This document shows positions 17,987-26,948 of a stretch of 64,000 nucleotides of DNA, piece after piece (the first letter of the stretch is position 1; each line of letters starts with the position of its first letter). The stretch is from NCBI RefSeq assembly GCF_017488845.2, contig NZ_CP083373.1:248001-312000 (forward strand), read 5' to 3'. The position numbers and the translations under genes were made by a program. The DNA is from Ensifer canadensis (GTDB lineage: Bacteria > Pseudomonadota > Alphaproteobacteria > Rhizobiales > Rhizobiaceae). The notes beneath the pieces were generated by a model, which worked only from the letters and a program-made list of their open reading frames with translations, searched no databases and had not been told where the DNA came from.

Positions 17987-20233
17987 ATGAACGACATGAC
18001 ACCCATCATTCCCGAAGCTCAGGCCACCGAGAACGGCAAACCCTTCAAGGTATCCCGACGCGGCTTTCTTGGCGCATCGCTCGGCGCGCTTGTTCTTGGC
18101 GTGACGCTTCCGGCGGCTCGAACCCGCGCACTAGCGGCCGCTCCGGCGTCCGTCACGCCAGGTTCCCGGGTTGCGGCATTCCTGGAAATCCGGCCCGACA
18201 GCACGGTACTTTTCCGCAGTGCCTTCATTGAAGGAGGCCAGGGGATCTTTACCGCCATGGCGCAGATCGTCGGCGAGGAACTGGACGTCGACCCGGCGAA
18301 CTTCGTCGTGGAAGGCGCTCCCCCCGGCCCGGATTATCTCCTGACCGGTGGCGGGCGGTTCACGGGCGGCAGCATGTCGGTCCGCATGAGCTACGACACG
18401 ATGCGCAAGCTCGGTGCATCCGCTCGGCAAATGCTGCTGCAGGCGGCCGCGACAAAGCTTGGTGTGCCTGCGTCCGAGCTTTCGACGGAACCGGGAAGAG
18501 TGGTCCACGCCGCTTCGGGTCGCGCAGTTCCCTATGGCGAGATAGCCGACGACGCATCGAAGTTGCCGTTGCCTGCTGATGTCGCGCTCCGTGATCAGGC
18601 AAACTTCCGCTGGATTGGCAAACCTTTCGCGCGGCTTGACGCGCGCGATAAATCGACGGGCAAGGCGAAGTACTCGATCGACCAGACGATCGACGGCATG
18701 CTCTATGCGGCCGTCCAGCACAGCCCGCGCCTGGGCGGCGAGCCCGAGATGATGCAGAACGAAGCGGACGTGCGTGGCATGCCCGGCGTTCACTCCATCC
18801 ATAAGCTACCCGGCGCTGTTGCAGTGGTCGCCAACAGTTGGTGGCGTGCGCGCCGCGCTGTCGAGGCTTTGCAGGTGAGTTGGACAGAGGCTGCTTCCGG
18901 GATGTCGCACCCCATGCCGGCGGACTTCTCTTCCGAAGCGCATATGGCGAAGTTGAAAGCCACATTGGGCGATGGCGTAGCCTTCGAAACGGAGGGCGAT
19001 GCGGCTGGCACGCTTGCGGGAGCGGCGCGTGTGATCGAAGCGGTCTATGACGCACCCTATCTCGTGCATGGACAGCTTGAACCGCCATCGGCGCTCGCGC
19101 GCTGGAACGAGGACGGATCACTCGAGTTATGGATTCCCAATCAAGCACCCGAGATGTTCCAGGCCGATGCCGCGAAGGTCGCCGGCATCGCACCAGAGAA
19201 GGTCATTATCCACTCACCGATGCTGGGCGGTTTCTTCGGACGCCACTTTCTCTATCAGACGGCGAACCCGTATCCCCAGGCAATTCTGCTTGCCAAGGCG
19301 GTTGGACGCCCGATCAAGCTCCTCTGGAGCCGAGAGGAGGAATTCCTGCGCGATGCGCTCCGGCCGATGGCTGCAGTCCGTTTCCGCGGCGGAATTGATG
19401 CCAGCGGCACGCCGGTGGCACTCTCAGCCGTTGCGGTCGGAGAGGGGCCCACGGGCCGGTGGTTCGGTCGCCAACCCGACAAGGTCGACAGTTCCGCCGT
19501 CGAGGGGATAGCCGGCAAGGTCTATGCGATCCCTAATCGACGTGTCGGCCAGATCCATGTTGACGACCCCGCGATCATCGGCTTTTGGCGTTCTGTCGGT
19601 CATTCGATGAACGACTTTTTCTACGAGACGTTCTTCGATGAGATGGCGGATGCAGGTCAGCAGGATCCTTACGAACTGCGCCTCCGTCTCCTGGCTGGCA
19701 GTCCACGTCACAAGACGCTGCTTCAGGCCGTGGCTGATCTCTCCGGCGGGTGGAAGCGTGGACCGTTCGCTGCCGAAGACGGCACCCGGCGCGCCAGAGG
19801 CGTCGCTATGGCCTCGCCGTTTGGCAGCGAAGTGGCGACGATCGCCGAGGTGTCGTTGCGCGATGGTGAAATCGCCGTGCATGACGTTTGGGTGGCGATC
19901 GATCCCGGCAGCATCGTCAATCCTGCAATTATCGAAGCGCAGATGAACTCGGCCGTTGCCCTTGGACTTTCATCGGCTCTGCTTGAGGAAGTCGTCTACG
20001 TAGACGGCGTGCCGCAAGCACGAAACTACGACGGCTATCAGATCCTAACGCCAGACCGCATGCCGCGGGTTCATGTCCGGATCGTCGAGAGCGGTGCGCC
20101 CATGGGTGGTATTGGCGAGCCAGGTCTGCCCGGCGTTCCGCCGGCCGTAGCCAATGCCCTCTCAGTCCTCGCCGGCAAGCGTGTTCGAAGCCTGCCAATG
20201 TCCAAATTTGATCTCAAGGAGGGTGACGGTTGA
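17987..20233 (+). CDS. Molybdopterin-binding subunit (isoquinoline 1-oxidoreductase beta / xanthine dehydrogenase family)
   Basis: A 748-residue molybdoprotein subunit exported by the Tat pathway: the N-terminus has SRRGFLGASLGALVLG followed by an Ala-rich cleavage region. Family blocks include LTGGGRFTGGSMSVRM, FARLDARDKSTGKAKY, HSPMLGGFFGRHF and the C-terminal GAPMGGIGEPGLPGVPPAVANA, where the Glu is the expected catalytic residue. It starts after GGAGGTGAACC. Together with the Fe-S subunit and cytochrome c it forms a periplasmic dehydrogenase delivering electrons to the respiratory chain. XdhC-like maturation factor is encoded 3.3 kb downstream. Confidence 0.9.
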   Translation: MNDMTPIIPEAQATENGKPFKVSRRGFLGASLGALVLGVTLPAARTRALAAAPASVTPGSRVAAFLEIRPDSTVLFRSAFIEGGQGIFTAMAQIVGEELDVDPANFVVEGAPPGPDYLLTGGGRFTGGSMSVRMSYDTMRKLGASARQMLLQAAATKLGVPASELSTEPGRVVHAASGRAVPYGEIADDASKLPLPADVALRDQANFRWIGKPFARLDARDKSTGKAKYSIDQTIDGMLYAAVQHSPRLGGEPEMMQNEADVRGMPGVHSIHKLPGAVAVVANSWWRARRAVEALQVSWTEAASGMSHPMPADFSSEAHMAKLKATLGDGVAFETEGDAAGTLAGAARVIEAVYDAPYLVHGQLEPPSALARWNEDGSLELWIPNQAPEMFQADAAKVAGIAPEKVIIHSPMLGGFFGRHFLYQTANPYPQAILLAKAVGRPIKLLWSREEEFLRDALRPMAAVRFRGGIDASGTPVALSAVAVGEGPTGRWFGRQPDKVDSSAVEGIAGKVYAIPNRRVGQIHVDDPAIIGFWRSVGHSMNDFFYETFFDEMADAGQQDPYELRLRLLAGSPRHKTLLQAVADLSGGWKRGPFAAEDGTRRARGVAMASPFGSEVATIAEVSLRDGEIAVHDVWVAIDPGSIVNPAIIEAQMNSAVALGLSSALLEEVVYVDGVPQARNYDGYQILTPDRMPRVHVRIVESGAPMGGIGEPGLPGVPPAVANALSVLAGKRVRSLPMSKFDLKEGDG

Positions 20234-20604
20234 AGACACTCGTTCTGGCCTCTTTGGCTTCTCTCATCGTGGCCGGTAGTGTTGCGCCTGCCTATTCCCA
20301 GGAGACGGATGCCGCGCCTGGAGCGCGGCTGTTCCAGCAACGCTGCGGCACATGCCATCAGATCGCCACCACTCGCAACGGCGTTGGGCCCCATCTGCAG
20401 GGGGTCGTCGGACGGACGGCCGGAAGTGATGAGGGCTTCAAGTATTCTCCCGCCCTCAAGGCATCGGGAGTGACCTGGACGACGGAAACGCTGGATACGT
20501 TCCTGACAAACCCGGGCGCGATGGTCCGGGGCACGCGGATGACGCAACGCTTCAACAACGCGGAAGAGCGGCGTGCGATCATCGAGTTCCTCGGCTCGCG
20601 CTAG
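20230..20604 (+). CDS. Class I cytochrome c, electron acceptor of the dehydrogenase
   Basis: A 124-residue secreted c-type cytochrome. It has a signal peptide (MKTLVLASLASLIVAGSVAPAYS), the haem site CGTCHQ near residue 38, and a Met ligand candidate in GTRMTQRF. The start is a TTG that overlaps the TGA of the preceding gene (TTGA), with GGAGGGTGA just upstream, so translation is coupled. As the last gene of the three-gene unit it likely accepts electrons from the Fe-S subunit in the periplasm. Confidence 0.88.
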   Translation: MKTLVLASLASLIVAGSVAPAYSQETDAAPGARLFQQRCGTCHQIATTRNGVGPHLQGVVGRTAGSDEGFKYSPALKASGVTWTTETLDTFLTNPGAMVRGTRMTQRFNNAEERRAIIEFLGSR

Positions 20605-20618
20605 GCACAGGCAAGCAT

Positions 20619-20657
20619 GCGGGGTGGCGGCGGCATTGCTCGGCGCCGCCACCCCGC
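20619..20657 (+). terminator. Strong hairpin after the cytochrome c gene
   Basis: A perfect 14-bp stem (GCGGGGTGGCGGCG with its complement) with an 11-base loop starts 15 bp after the stop codon. There is no U-tract, so it may act as a stabilising or Rho-assisted terminator. Confidence 0.6.
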
Positions 20658-20691
20658 ACTTCGTTGGTTCGCGGATTTATGCGCCTCTTCG

Positions 20692-20722
20692 ATTAATGCA
20701 AGTGAACGATGTCGGCTAATTC
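20692..20722. promoter_or_regulatory. Probable LysR-binding element, copy 2
   Basis: A 31-bp element starting ATTAATGCAAG and ending CTAATTC, matching the one at 17,419-17,449 at 23 of 31 positions. It lies about 67 bp before the MFS gene, suggesting that the same LysR protein controls the downstream operon. Confidence 0.6.
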
Positions 20723-20788
20723 GATTTTTTCCACCGTGCTAATCAGTTTCGCACGGGAGAAAACTCGCTGAATTGAAGGGCGAAACTA

Positions 20789-21979
20789 ATGACCCACATG
20801 ACGTATGAAGAGACACTGACGAGACCCGCCGCGGCCTGGGGCGCCGTCGTCTCGATGGCACTTTGTGTCGCGGTACTGATCGCTTCAGAGTTCATGCCCG
20901 TCAGTCTCCTGACGCCGATTGCAAGCGATCTTGTCATGACGGAAGGCCAGGCAGGACAGGCAATTTCGATATCCGGGCTGTTCGCCGTGGTGACGAGCCT
21001 GTTCATTGCAGGGATCACCCGGAGCATCGATCGCAAGGTTGTCCTGTCATCGTTCTCGGTCTTGCTGGTCGCTTCAGGCCTCATCGTCACATTTGCCCCG
21101 AACTACACAGTCCTGATGATAGGTCGCGCACTGCTTGGGATTGCGATTGGCGGCTTCTGGTCGATGTCCACCGCAATTGTCATGCGCCTTTTGCCCGCCA
21201 CCGCTGTGCCGAAGGGGCTTGCGATATTGAACGCTGGGAACGCGATTGCGGCGACGATATCCGCACCGCTGGGCAGCTTTCTGGGCGACTACATTGGATG
21301 GCGCGGAGCATTTTTCTTCGTGGTGCCTTTGGCGCTGATCGCGCTTATCTGGCAGTGGCTGAGCATGCCCTCGCTGCCGCCGCGTCGACGGCGCGCCGCC
21401 GGCAATGTTTTCCGCCTGCTCAAGCGCAGACAAGTCGCGATCGGCATGACAGCAATCCTACTGCTGTTCATGGGGCAATTTGCGCTCTTCACCTATCTCA
21501 GACCCTTCCTCGAGTCCGTCGCCGGCTACTCCGTTTCCGCCTTGTCTCTGGTGCTCTTGTTAATGGGACTCGCCGGCGTGGTCGGAACCTGGAGCATCAG
21601 TTCGCTGCTTTCGACGCGCCTTTACCCGATCGTGATTGGTATTCCCCTTGTCATGGCAGCGATAGCTGCAATGCTGATTGCATTTGGCTCGGCGAAGATT
21701 GCCGTTGCGGCCCTCCTGATTGCCTGGGGCTTCTTTGGCACCGCCGCGCCCGTCGGCTGGGGAACCTGGTTGAGCAGGGTACTCCACGATGATGCAGAGG
21801 CAGGCGGGGGGCTGCAGGTCGCCGTCATCCAGTTTGCCATTACCATTGGCGCGGCTGCTGGCGGATTCCTGTTCGACTGGAGCGGATGGTGGAGTTCGTT
21901 CGCATTGGCAGCCATTCTCCTGCTTGGATCGTCGGCGGCAGCTTTTGCGGCGTGGATGGATTGGGAGCGTTCAAGATGA
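20789..21979 (+). CDS. MFS efflux transporter, DHA1 family (SotB/NepI-like)
   Basis: A 396-residue, 12-helix major facilitator. The first helix carries ASEFMPVSLLTPIASDL, the signature of the SotB/YdeA and NepI branch, and the motif A region reads GITRSIDRK between helices 2 and 3. It would export small molecules in exchange for protons across the inner membrane. The start follows GAAGGGCG. The next gene overlaps its stop by ATGA. The LysR-type element upstream places it in the regulon of the molybdenum-enzyme operon, so it may export the substrate or product of that pathway. Confidence 0.85.
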   Translation: MTHMTYEETLTRPAAAWGAVVSMALCVAVLIASEFMPVSLLTPIASDLVMTEGQAGQAISISGLFAVVTSLFIAGITRSIDRKVVLSSFSVLLVASGLIVTFAPNYTVLMIGRALLGIAIGGFWSMSTAIVMRLLPATAVPKGLAILNAGNAIAATISAPLGSFLGDYIGWRGAFFFVVPLALIALIWQWLSMPSLPPRRRRAAGNVFRLLKRRQVAIGMTAILLLFMGQFALFTYLRPFLESVAGYSVSALSLVLLLMGLAGVVGTWSISSLLSTRLYPIVIGIPLVMAAIAAMLIAFGSAKIAVAALLIAWGFFGTAAPVGWGTWLSRVLHDDAEAGGGLQVAVIQFAITIGAAAGGFLFDWSGWWSSFALAAILLLGSSAAAFAAWMDWERSR

Positions 21980-22425
21980 AACGGCAAGCCACCTCGATGA
22001 CGCGCCGCACTCTGCTCGGCGCGGTTATCGTCGGCACGGCCTTGCCACATCTCGCATGGGCTGAGGAGCAGACACACATGAAGGCACGTTTCATCTTCGC
22101 TGATCACGACTTTACGGTGACACTAAATGACAATCCGTCTGCCCGTGACTTCGCCTCGATGCTTCCGCTGGATCTGGCGTTCTCGGATTTCTCCAACGAG
22201 AAAATCGCCTACCTGCCGCGCAAGCTCCATCTGGAAGCAAGAGGACCTTTCCCCAACGAGGCTGCAGGCGACCTCTGCTACTACATCCCGTGGGGCAATC
22301 TTGCCTTCTTCCACGGCGATTACATCTCAACGAGAGATCTCATTCGGCTCGGTCGCATTGATGGCGGCATCGAGCCGCTGCTCACGCGCGGCGAGTTTCC
22401 GCTTCGCGTCGAACGCCTGTCCTGA
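21976..22425 (+). CDS. Secreted cyclophilin-like-fold protein, paralogue
   Basis: A 149-residue protein whose ATG overlaps the TGA of the MFS gene. The N-terminus has a twin-arginine pair and hydrophobic stretch (MTRRTLLGAVIVGTALPHLAWA), so Tat or Sec export is likely. The cyclophilin-like domain shares ARDFASMLPLDLAFSDF, KIAYLPRKL and YYIPWGNLAFF with the protein at 14,132-14,602. It sits in the MFS-ADH operon. No catalytic role can be read; the fold is related to peptidyl-prolyl isomerases but isomerase activity is not implied. Confidence 0.75.
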   Translation: MKRQATSMTRRTLLGAVIVGTALPHLAWAEEQTHMKARFIFADHDFTVTLNDNPSARDFASMLPLDLAFSDFSNEKIAYLPRKLHLEARGPFPNEAAGDLCYYIPWGNLAFFHGDYISTRDLIRLGRIDGGIEPLLTRGEFPLRVERLS

Positions 22426-22447
22426 CGCCATCGAAAGGGAGTGAGGC

Positions 22448-23464
22448 ATGCTGGCTACGGTTCTGCACGGCAAAGGCGATATCCGTTGCGAGGAGGTCGC
22501 CGAACCAAAAATTCTCAAACCCACCGACGCCATCATCAAGTTGGCGGCGTCCTGTGTTTGCGGCTCCGACCTATGGCCCTACCGTGGGCTCCAGCCGGTG
22601 GGCGGGCCGACACACATGGGCCATGAATATTGCGGCGTCGTCGTCGAAGTCGGCGAAGACGTCAAGACGTTGAAGCCAGGCCAGTTCGTCGTGGGATCAT
22701 TCTGCATTTCCGACAATACGTGCCCCCACTGCCGCTTCGGTTTTCCGTCCTCCTGCGAACAGCGGGAGTTCATGTCTGGTGCGCAGGCGCCCTATGCCCG
22801 AATTCCGCTCGCTGACGGCACGTTGGTGGCGACCCCCGAAATGCCGTCCGACGACCTTATCGCGAGCTTGTTGGCCGTTTCGGATGTCCTTGGTACCGGC
22901 TGGTATGCAGCAGATGCGGCGCGGGTTCAGCCCGGGTCGACGGCCGTCGTCGTCGGCGACGGCGCGGTCGGTCTGATGGGCGTGCTCTCGGCCAAGCAAA
23001 TGGGGGCTGAGAAGATTATCGCCATGAGCCGGCACAAGACTCGTCAGAATCTCGCGCTCGAATACGGTGCCACGCATATCGTCTCGGAACGAGGCGACGA
23101 AGGTGTCGCACGGGTCAAAGAGTTGACAGGCGGCGTCGGGGCTGAATCCGTTCTTGAATGCGTCGGAACGCAGGAGGCGATGACGCAGGCGATGAACTGC
23201 GCTCGTCCCGGAGGACACATCGGCTTTGTCGGCGTACCGCATGGTGTCCAGATCGATGGTCAGACCCTGTTCTTCGCCCAGAAGAGCCTGATGGGCGGCC
23301 CGGCTCCCGTCCGCCGCTATCTCCCCTATCTCATGGAACTTGTACTGAACCGTGAGATCAATCCGGGAAAGGTCTTCGATCTCGAGGTTCCTCTCGCTGA
23401 CGTTGCCGAAGGTTACCGCGCGATGGATGAACGTCGCGCGATTAAGACCCTCCTACGAGTCTGA
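22448..23464 (+). CDS. Zinc-dependent alcohol dehydrogenase family protein
   Basis: A 338-residue medium-chain dehydrogenase. The catalytic zinc region has CVCGSDLWPYRG and GHEYCGVV, and the nucleotide motif is VVVGDGAVGLMG. The structural-zinc loop is only partly kept: CISDNTCPHCRFGFPSSC has cysteines with non-standard spacing. It is 22 bp after the cyclophilin-like gene and part of the same operon. It likely oxidises an alcohol or reduces an aldehyde with NAD(P). Its position beside a molybdenum dehydrogenase suggests an alcohol-to-aldehyde-to-acid route, which is inferred. Confidence 0.85.
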   Translation: MLATVLHGKGDIRCEEVAEPKILKPTDAIIKLAASCVCGSDLWPYRGLQPVGGPTHMGHEYCGVVVEVGEDVKTLKPGQFVVGSFCISDNTCPHCRFGFPSSCEQREFMSGAQAPYARIPLADGTLVATPEMPSDDLIASLLAVSDVLGTGWYAADAARVQPGSTAVVVGDGAVGLMGVLSAKQMGAEKIIAMSRHKTRQNLALEYGATHIVSERGDEGVARVKELTGGVGAESVLECVGTQEAMTQAMNCARPGGHIGFVGVPHGVQIDGQTLFFAQKSLMGGPAPVRRYLPYLMELVLNREINPGKVFDLEVPLADVAEGYRAMDERRAIKTLLRV

Positions 23465-23552
23465 GAGCGAGGCATACAGCCGGGCGGGCTGCTCCGCCTG
23501 GCACTCTAACCTGGCGCCCAGGGGCGGTGGCCGTCCAATTCATGGAACTGAT

Positions 23553-24479
23553 GTGAACGACAATCCGCTTCTCATTTTGCCGACGCCTGTCAGGGCGCGT
23601 CTAACGGACGACCCCATTGAACTCCTCAAGTTCGCCGCTGAAGCATTCAAGGACTCGCAGGTAGCGATCGCAACACTGGTTGAAATCCGGGGCGGTGCTG
23701 CGCGATCACTCGGCTCACAGGTGATTGTGCTCAGCGATGGTCGCTTTGCCGGGTACGTTTCTGGAGGGTGCGTCGAAGCTGCCGTCGCCGCTGAAGCATT
23801 GCTTGCCATGGCACAGGGTCGCGATCGAACGGTGCGCTTCGGCGATGGATCCCCTTTCCTCGACGTTGTGCTTCCGTGCGGAGGAGGGATCACGGTCGCT
23901 ATCCACGTCATGCGGAGGATGGAAGAAGTCGAAAGGGCGCTCGAATCCTTGAGGCTACGACAGGCGACCGCTCTGAGATACTCGCCCGCCAAACAAACGC
24001 TGGACCTGGTCGAACCGGTGGAGCGCGCGGGATGGCTCGGTGACGACTTCTTGATCATCTATCGCCCCTCTACGAAAATCGTCATCTCAGGGCAGACGAT
24101 CGAAGTGCGAAGCGTTGCGCGTCTGGCAGAATGTTCGGGGTTCGAGGTTACCGTTCTGGCACCGGAGAGGGGACTGCGTTTGATAGAAGAAGTGGTCGAT
24201 CCGTTTTCCGCCGTCCTGCTTCTACACCATGACCTCGAACAAGAGTTGCCGGTTCTTGAGGCCGCGCTGCGAACCTCATGCTTCTACCTTGGCGCTCTGG
24301 GGAGCAGGCGGACACATCAACTGCGCCTCAATCGGTTGCTGAGGCTAGGACACGATCAACCCGAACTGGAACGCATCAAAGCACCGATAGGTCTGTTCGG
24401 CCCCGCCCGCGATTCTGCTTCCCTGGCACTTTCAATCCTCGCGGATGTGGCAGCGTCCCGCTCGGGGGCGTTCGGATGA
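23553..24479 (+). CDS. XdhC/CoxI-family molybdenum cofactor maturation protein
   Basis: A 308-residue XdhC-type protein. The N-terminal part holds ATLVEIRGGAARSLGSQVIV and the family block GYVSGGCVEAAVA (Cys near residue 73). The C-terminal Rossmann-like domain has FYLGALGSRRTHQ and GLFGPARDSASLALSILADV. It inserts the sulfurated Mo cofactor into xanthine-dehydrogenase-type enzymes and so serves the upstream Mo subunit. The start is a GTG (MNDNPLL), because the open frame before it overlaps the ADH gene and has no better start; the binding site is weak (GGAAC). Confidence 0.82.
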   Translation: MNDNPLLILPTPVRARLTDDPIELLKFAAEAFKDSQVAIATLVEIRGGAARSLGSQVIVLSDGRFAGYVSGGCVEAAVAAEALLAMAQGRDRTVRFGDGSPFLDVVLPCGGGITVAIHVMRRMEEVERALESLRLRQATALRYSPAKQTLDLVEPVERAGWLGDDFLIIYRPSTKIVISGQTIEVRSVARLAECSGFEVTVLAPERGLRLIEEVVDPFSAVLLLHHDLEQELPVLEAALRTSCFYLGALGSRRTHQLRLNRLLRLGHDQPELERIKAPIGLFGPARDSASLALSILADVAASRSGAFG

Positions 24480-24540
24480 GCCTTGAGTGTTACAAACTCC
24501 CCTGTCACCTGCCTCCAAATCCGAGTTCCTCACCTTAGAG

Positions 24541-25385
24541 TCATCGATAGCGCAGGGCGTCGACCAGCAGTGTGAAGGCAGGCGATGCGAGACGGCGGCT
24601 CGGGTAATAGAGATGGTATCCGGGAAACGAAGGGCACCAGTCGGCTAAAACCTGGATCAGCCGTCCTTCCTTCACGAGCGGATCTAAGTGATCGCAGGGC
24701 AGGCAGGCAACGCCCTGCCCATCGAGAGCGGCGTCGACGATCATGGCGACGTCGTTGCAGATGAATTGCCCCGTGACCCGGACGTTGATGGGGCGCCCGT
24801 CCTGCTCGAATTCCCAGGCGTAGAGTCCACCGAGCGTCGGAAGCCTCAGGTTGATGCAGTTGTGCTGCGTCAGGTCGTGCGGGGTCACCGGCCTCGGATG
24901 CCGCTCGAAATACCCTTCAGAACCCGCCACGACCATTCGCATTTCGGGACCGATCTTCACCGCGATCATGTCCTTCTCGACACTGGCGTCATTGCGCTCG
25001 GCAACCAGATCCACGAACCTTTGGTCGATTGAGATTTCGATCTTGACCTCCGGATAGTCCGCCATCAGCCGTTTGACGGCGGGCATGATGATCGTTTCCG
25101 CGGCTTGCCGGCTGGATGTAATACGGACCGACCCTCCTGGTTTTTGGCGCATGGCGCTCCAGCTCTTCGATCCGGCTCCGAGTGTCGTTGAAGGCCGGCC
25201 GCAGCGTTTCCATCAACCGCTCTCCGGCCTCCGTCGCAACGACATTGCGCGTTGTTCTCGCGAGAAGACGAACGCCCATACTCTCCTCCAGCCGGCGCAG
25301 GCGTGGCTGCTGATGCCAACGGAAACGATGCTTGATCGGGGAACCCGCGCGGCACGTTGCTCCTCCCAACTCGGGAGTTCGACAC
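24541..25385 (-). pseudogene. Decayed LysR-family regulator
   Basis: The C-terminal substrate-binding domain is readable as 203 residues (CINLRLPTLGGLYAWEFEQDG, FPGYHLYYPSRRLASPAF) and resembles the LysR at 16,478-17,374. Upstream the frame shifts at least twice. RRLEESMGVRLLARTTRN is in one frame, while the helix-turn-helix remnants (VSVGISSHA) are in another. The usual NDAGVRLGES segment has also lost about six residues (NDASVEKDMIAV). It is therefore non-functional. A copy of the dispersed repeat overlaps the decayed 5' end region. Confidence 0.8.
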
Positions 25386-25397
25386 TGTTGGGAAAGC

Positions 25398-25461
25398 TTC
25401 ACGAGCATTGTGCTGTGTTTGTTTCCGATTTGTGCGTCCAGTATCGCAGAATGTATCGACA
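25398..25461 (+). repeat. Dispersed repeat, copy b
   Basis: This copy has the upstream arm TTCACGAGC, a variable middle containing GTTTGTTTCCGAT, and the core TCGCAGAATGTATC (25,444-25,457, one mismatch) followed by GACAGG. It is related to copies d and f over about 65-80 bp. Confidence 0.55.
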
Positions 25462-25504
25462 GGACCTTATGACCACGGGGCCTCCGGCCATAGGACCGAT
25501 GTCT

Positions 25505-26713
25505 TCAAGCGTGGCCCTCTTCAATCCTCGGAAGGAACCACGCGAGAAGCCCTGCAAGTGGGAGGAAGGAGCAGACGTAGTAAACCGTTTCGACACCATA
25601 GCTGTCGGCCAGCAGCCCGAGAAGCGCTGCGGCTATACCGCCAAGGCCGAAATTCAGGCCGTAGAACAGCCCACCAATGAGTCCTATCCGGTGCGGCAGC
25701 AACTCGATTGCGTAGATCAGGATGGATGCGAAGGCGCTCGCCATGATCAGGTTGATCATCACCGTCAGCACGCCGGTCCAAAAGAGGTCGACGTGTGGCA
25801 GGATCAACGTCAGCGGAAGCGGCCCCAGAACCGAAATCCAGATGATACGATAACGCCCGATGCGATCACCGACGATGCCGCCGATCAGCGCGCCCGCCGC
25901 CGAAGCCAGCAGGAAGATGAACAACATCATCTGTGCGGAGGGGATCGAGAGGCCGAACTTCTCCATGAGATAGAAGGTGTAGAATGAGCGGAAGCTCTCA
26001 CCATAGGCATTCTTAGTAAACATCAGCAGCATCAGGACCACCAGGGCTACCCCGATCGTCGCTGGCGCGTGACGAACGGCGCCGCCCGCCTTCTTGCCGT
26101 CTGCCCGCATCGCCATGAATGCGGCGCTGATCTCCCGCTGCTTGCTACCGATCCATACAAGAAGTGCCATGGCCATCAACGCGAGAACGGCAAACCAGGC
26201 GAGGCTCGGCTGTCCCCAGGGAACGATGATCAGCGCAGCGAAGACCGGGCCGAGCGCGCCCCCCGCCTGACCGCCGACCTGAAACAGTCCCTGCGCCAAC
26301 CCCTGGCGCCCGCCGGCGGCATAGCGCGCCATGCGCGTCGCTTCCGGGTGAAAGATGGACGATCCAATGCCGATCAGCGCAACTGATACCAGAATCACCG
26401 CGTAGCTATGGGCGAAGGCAAGGCTAACCAGGCCAGAGAGTGTAAACATCATCCCCACGACCGGTGAATAGGGCGCGGGATGTTTGTCCGTCACCATGCC
26501 GATTATCGGCTGCAGCAGCGACCCGGCGATCTGGAAGGTCATGGTGATCAAGCCGATCTGCACGAAATCCAGCGCATAGGCGTCCTTCAGGATCGGATAG
26601 GCGGCCGGGATCAGCGACTGCATCAGGTCGTTGAGGAGATGGGTGAGACCCAGAATGACTAGCACAGCGAGATGCGTCTTGGGACGCGTCATGGTGGGAA
26701 TGGCGACGGTCAT
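25505..26713 (-). CDS. MFS transporter of the fosmidomycin resistance (Fsr) type
   Basis: A 402-residue, 12-helix transporter. The family signature is at the N-terminus (GLTHLLNDLMQSLIPAAYPILKD), followed by IGSSIFHPEATRMAR in helix 4 and a second-half GDRIGRYR loop. This pattern is that of Fsr-like MFS proteins, which export fosmidomycin and possibly other compounds from the cytoplasm. It appears monocistronic. The upstream 235 bp up to the AbiE-like locus holds no other gene I can support. Confidence 0.88.
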   Translation of the reverse strand: MTVAIPTMTRPKTHLAVLVILGLTHLLNDLMQSLIPAAYPILKDAYALDFVQIGLITMTFQIAGSLLQPIIGMVTDKHPAPYSPVVGMMFTLSGLVSLAFAHSYAVILVSVALIGIGSSIFHPEATRMARYAAGGRQGLAQGLFQVGGQAGGALGPVFAALIIVPWGQPSLAWFAVLALMAMALLVWIGSKQREISAAFMAMRADGKKAGGAVRHAPATIGVALVVLMLLMFTKNAYGESFRSFYTFYLMEKFGLSIPSAQMMLFIFLLASAAGALIGGIVGDRIGRYRIIWISVLGPLPLTLILPHVDLFWTGVLTVMINLIMASAFASILIYAIELLPHRIGLIGGLFYGLNFGLGGIAAALLGLLADSYGVETVYYVCSFLPLAGLLAWFLPRIEEGHA

Positions 26714-26948
26714 GATTGTTGTTCTTGGCCCTTGGGAAATTCGGCGAGGCGGTTTTCAGCGGCATCGGACCGTTATCGGTAGAACGCGGCGCGCCGCTAT
26801 GGGAGCTTATGCATCGCTCGAGGGGCAGGCAACCGTTTATTCGCGCTACGAGGGCAAGAGGAGACAATCCTAGCGCGATGGAGATGGCAGCGTTACATCA
26901 CTGGGAGCCAGCTTCGAGATACCAAGTACCCCGGCCTGTAGATTTGCG

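Noticed and set aside
18131..18802. Long minus-strand open frame inside the molybdopterin subunit gene
   Set aside because: It is antisense to a clear gene and has no domain or binding site; GC-rich DNA gives such shadows in many places (also 36.0-37.3, 43.8-45.2, 34.7-36.0 kb).
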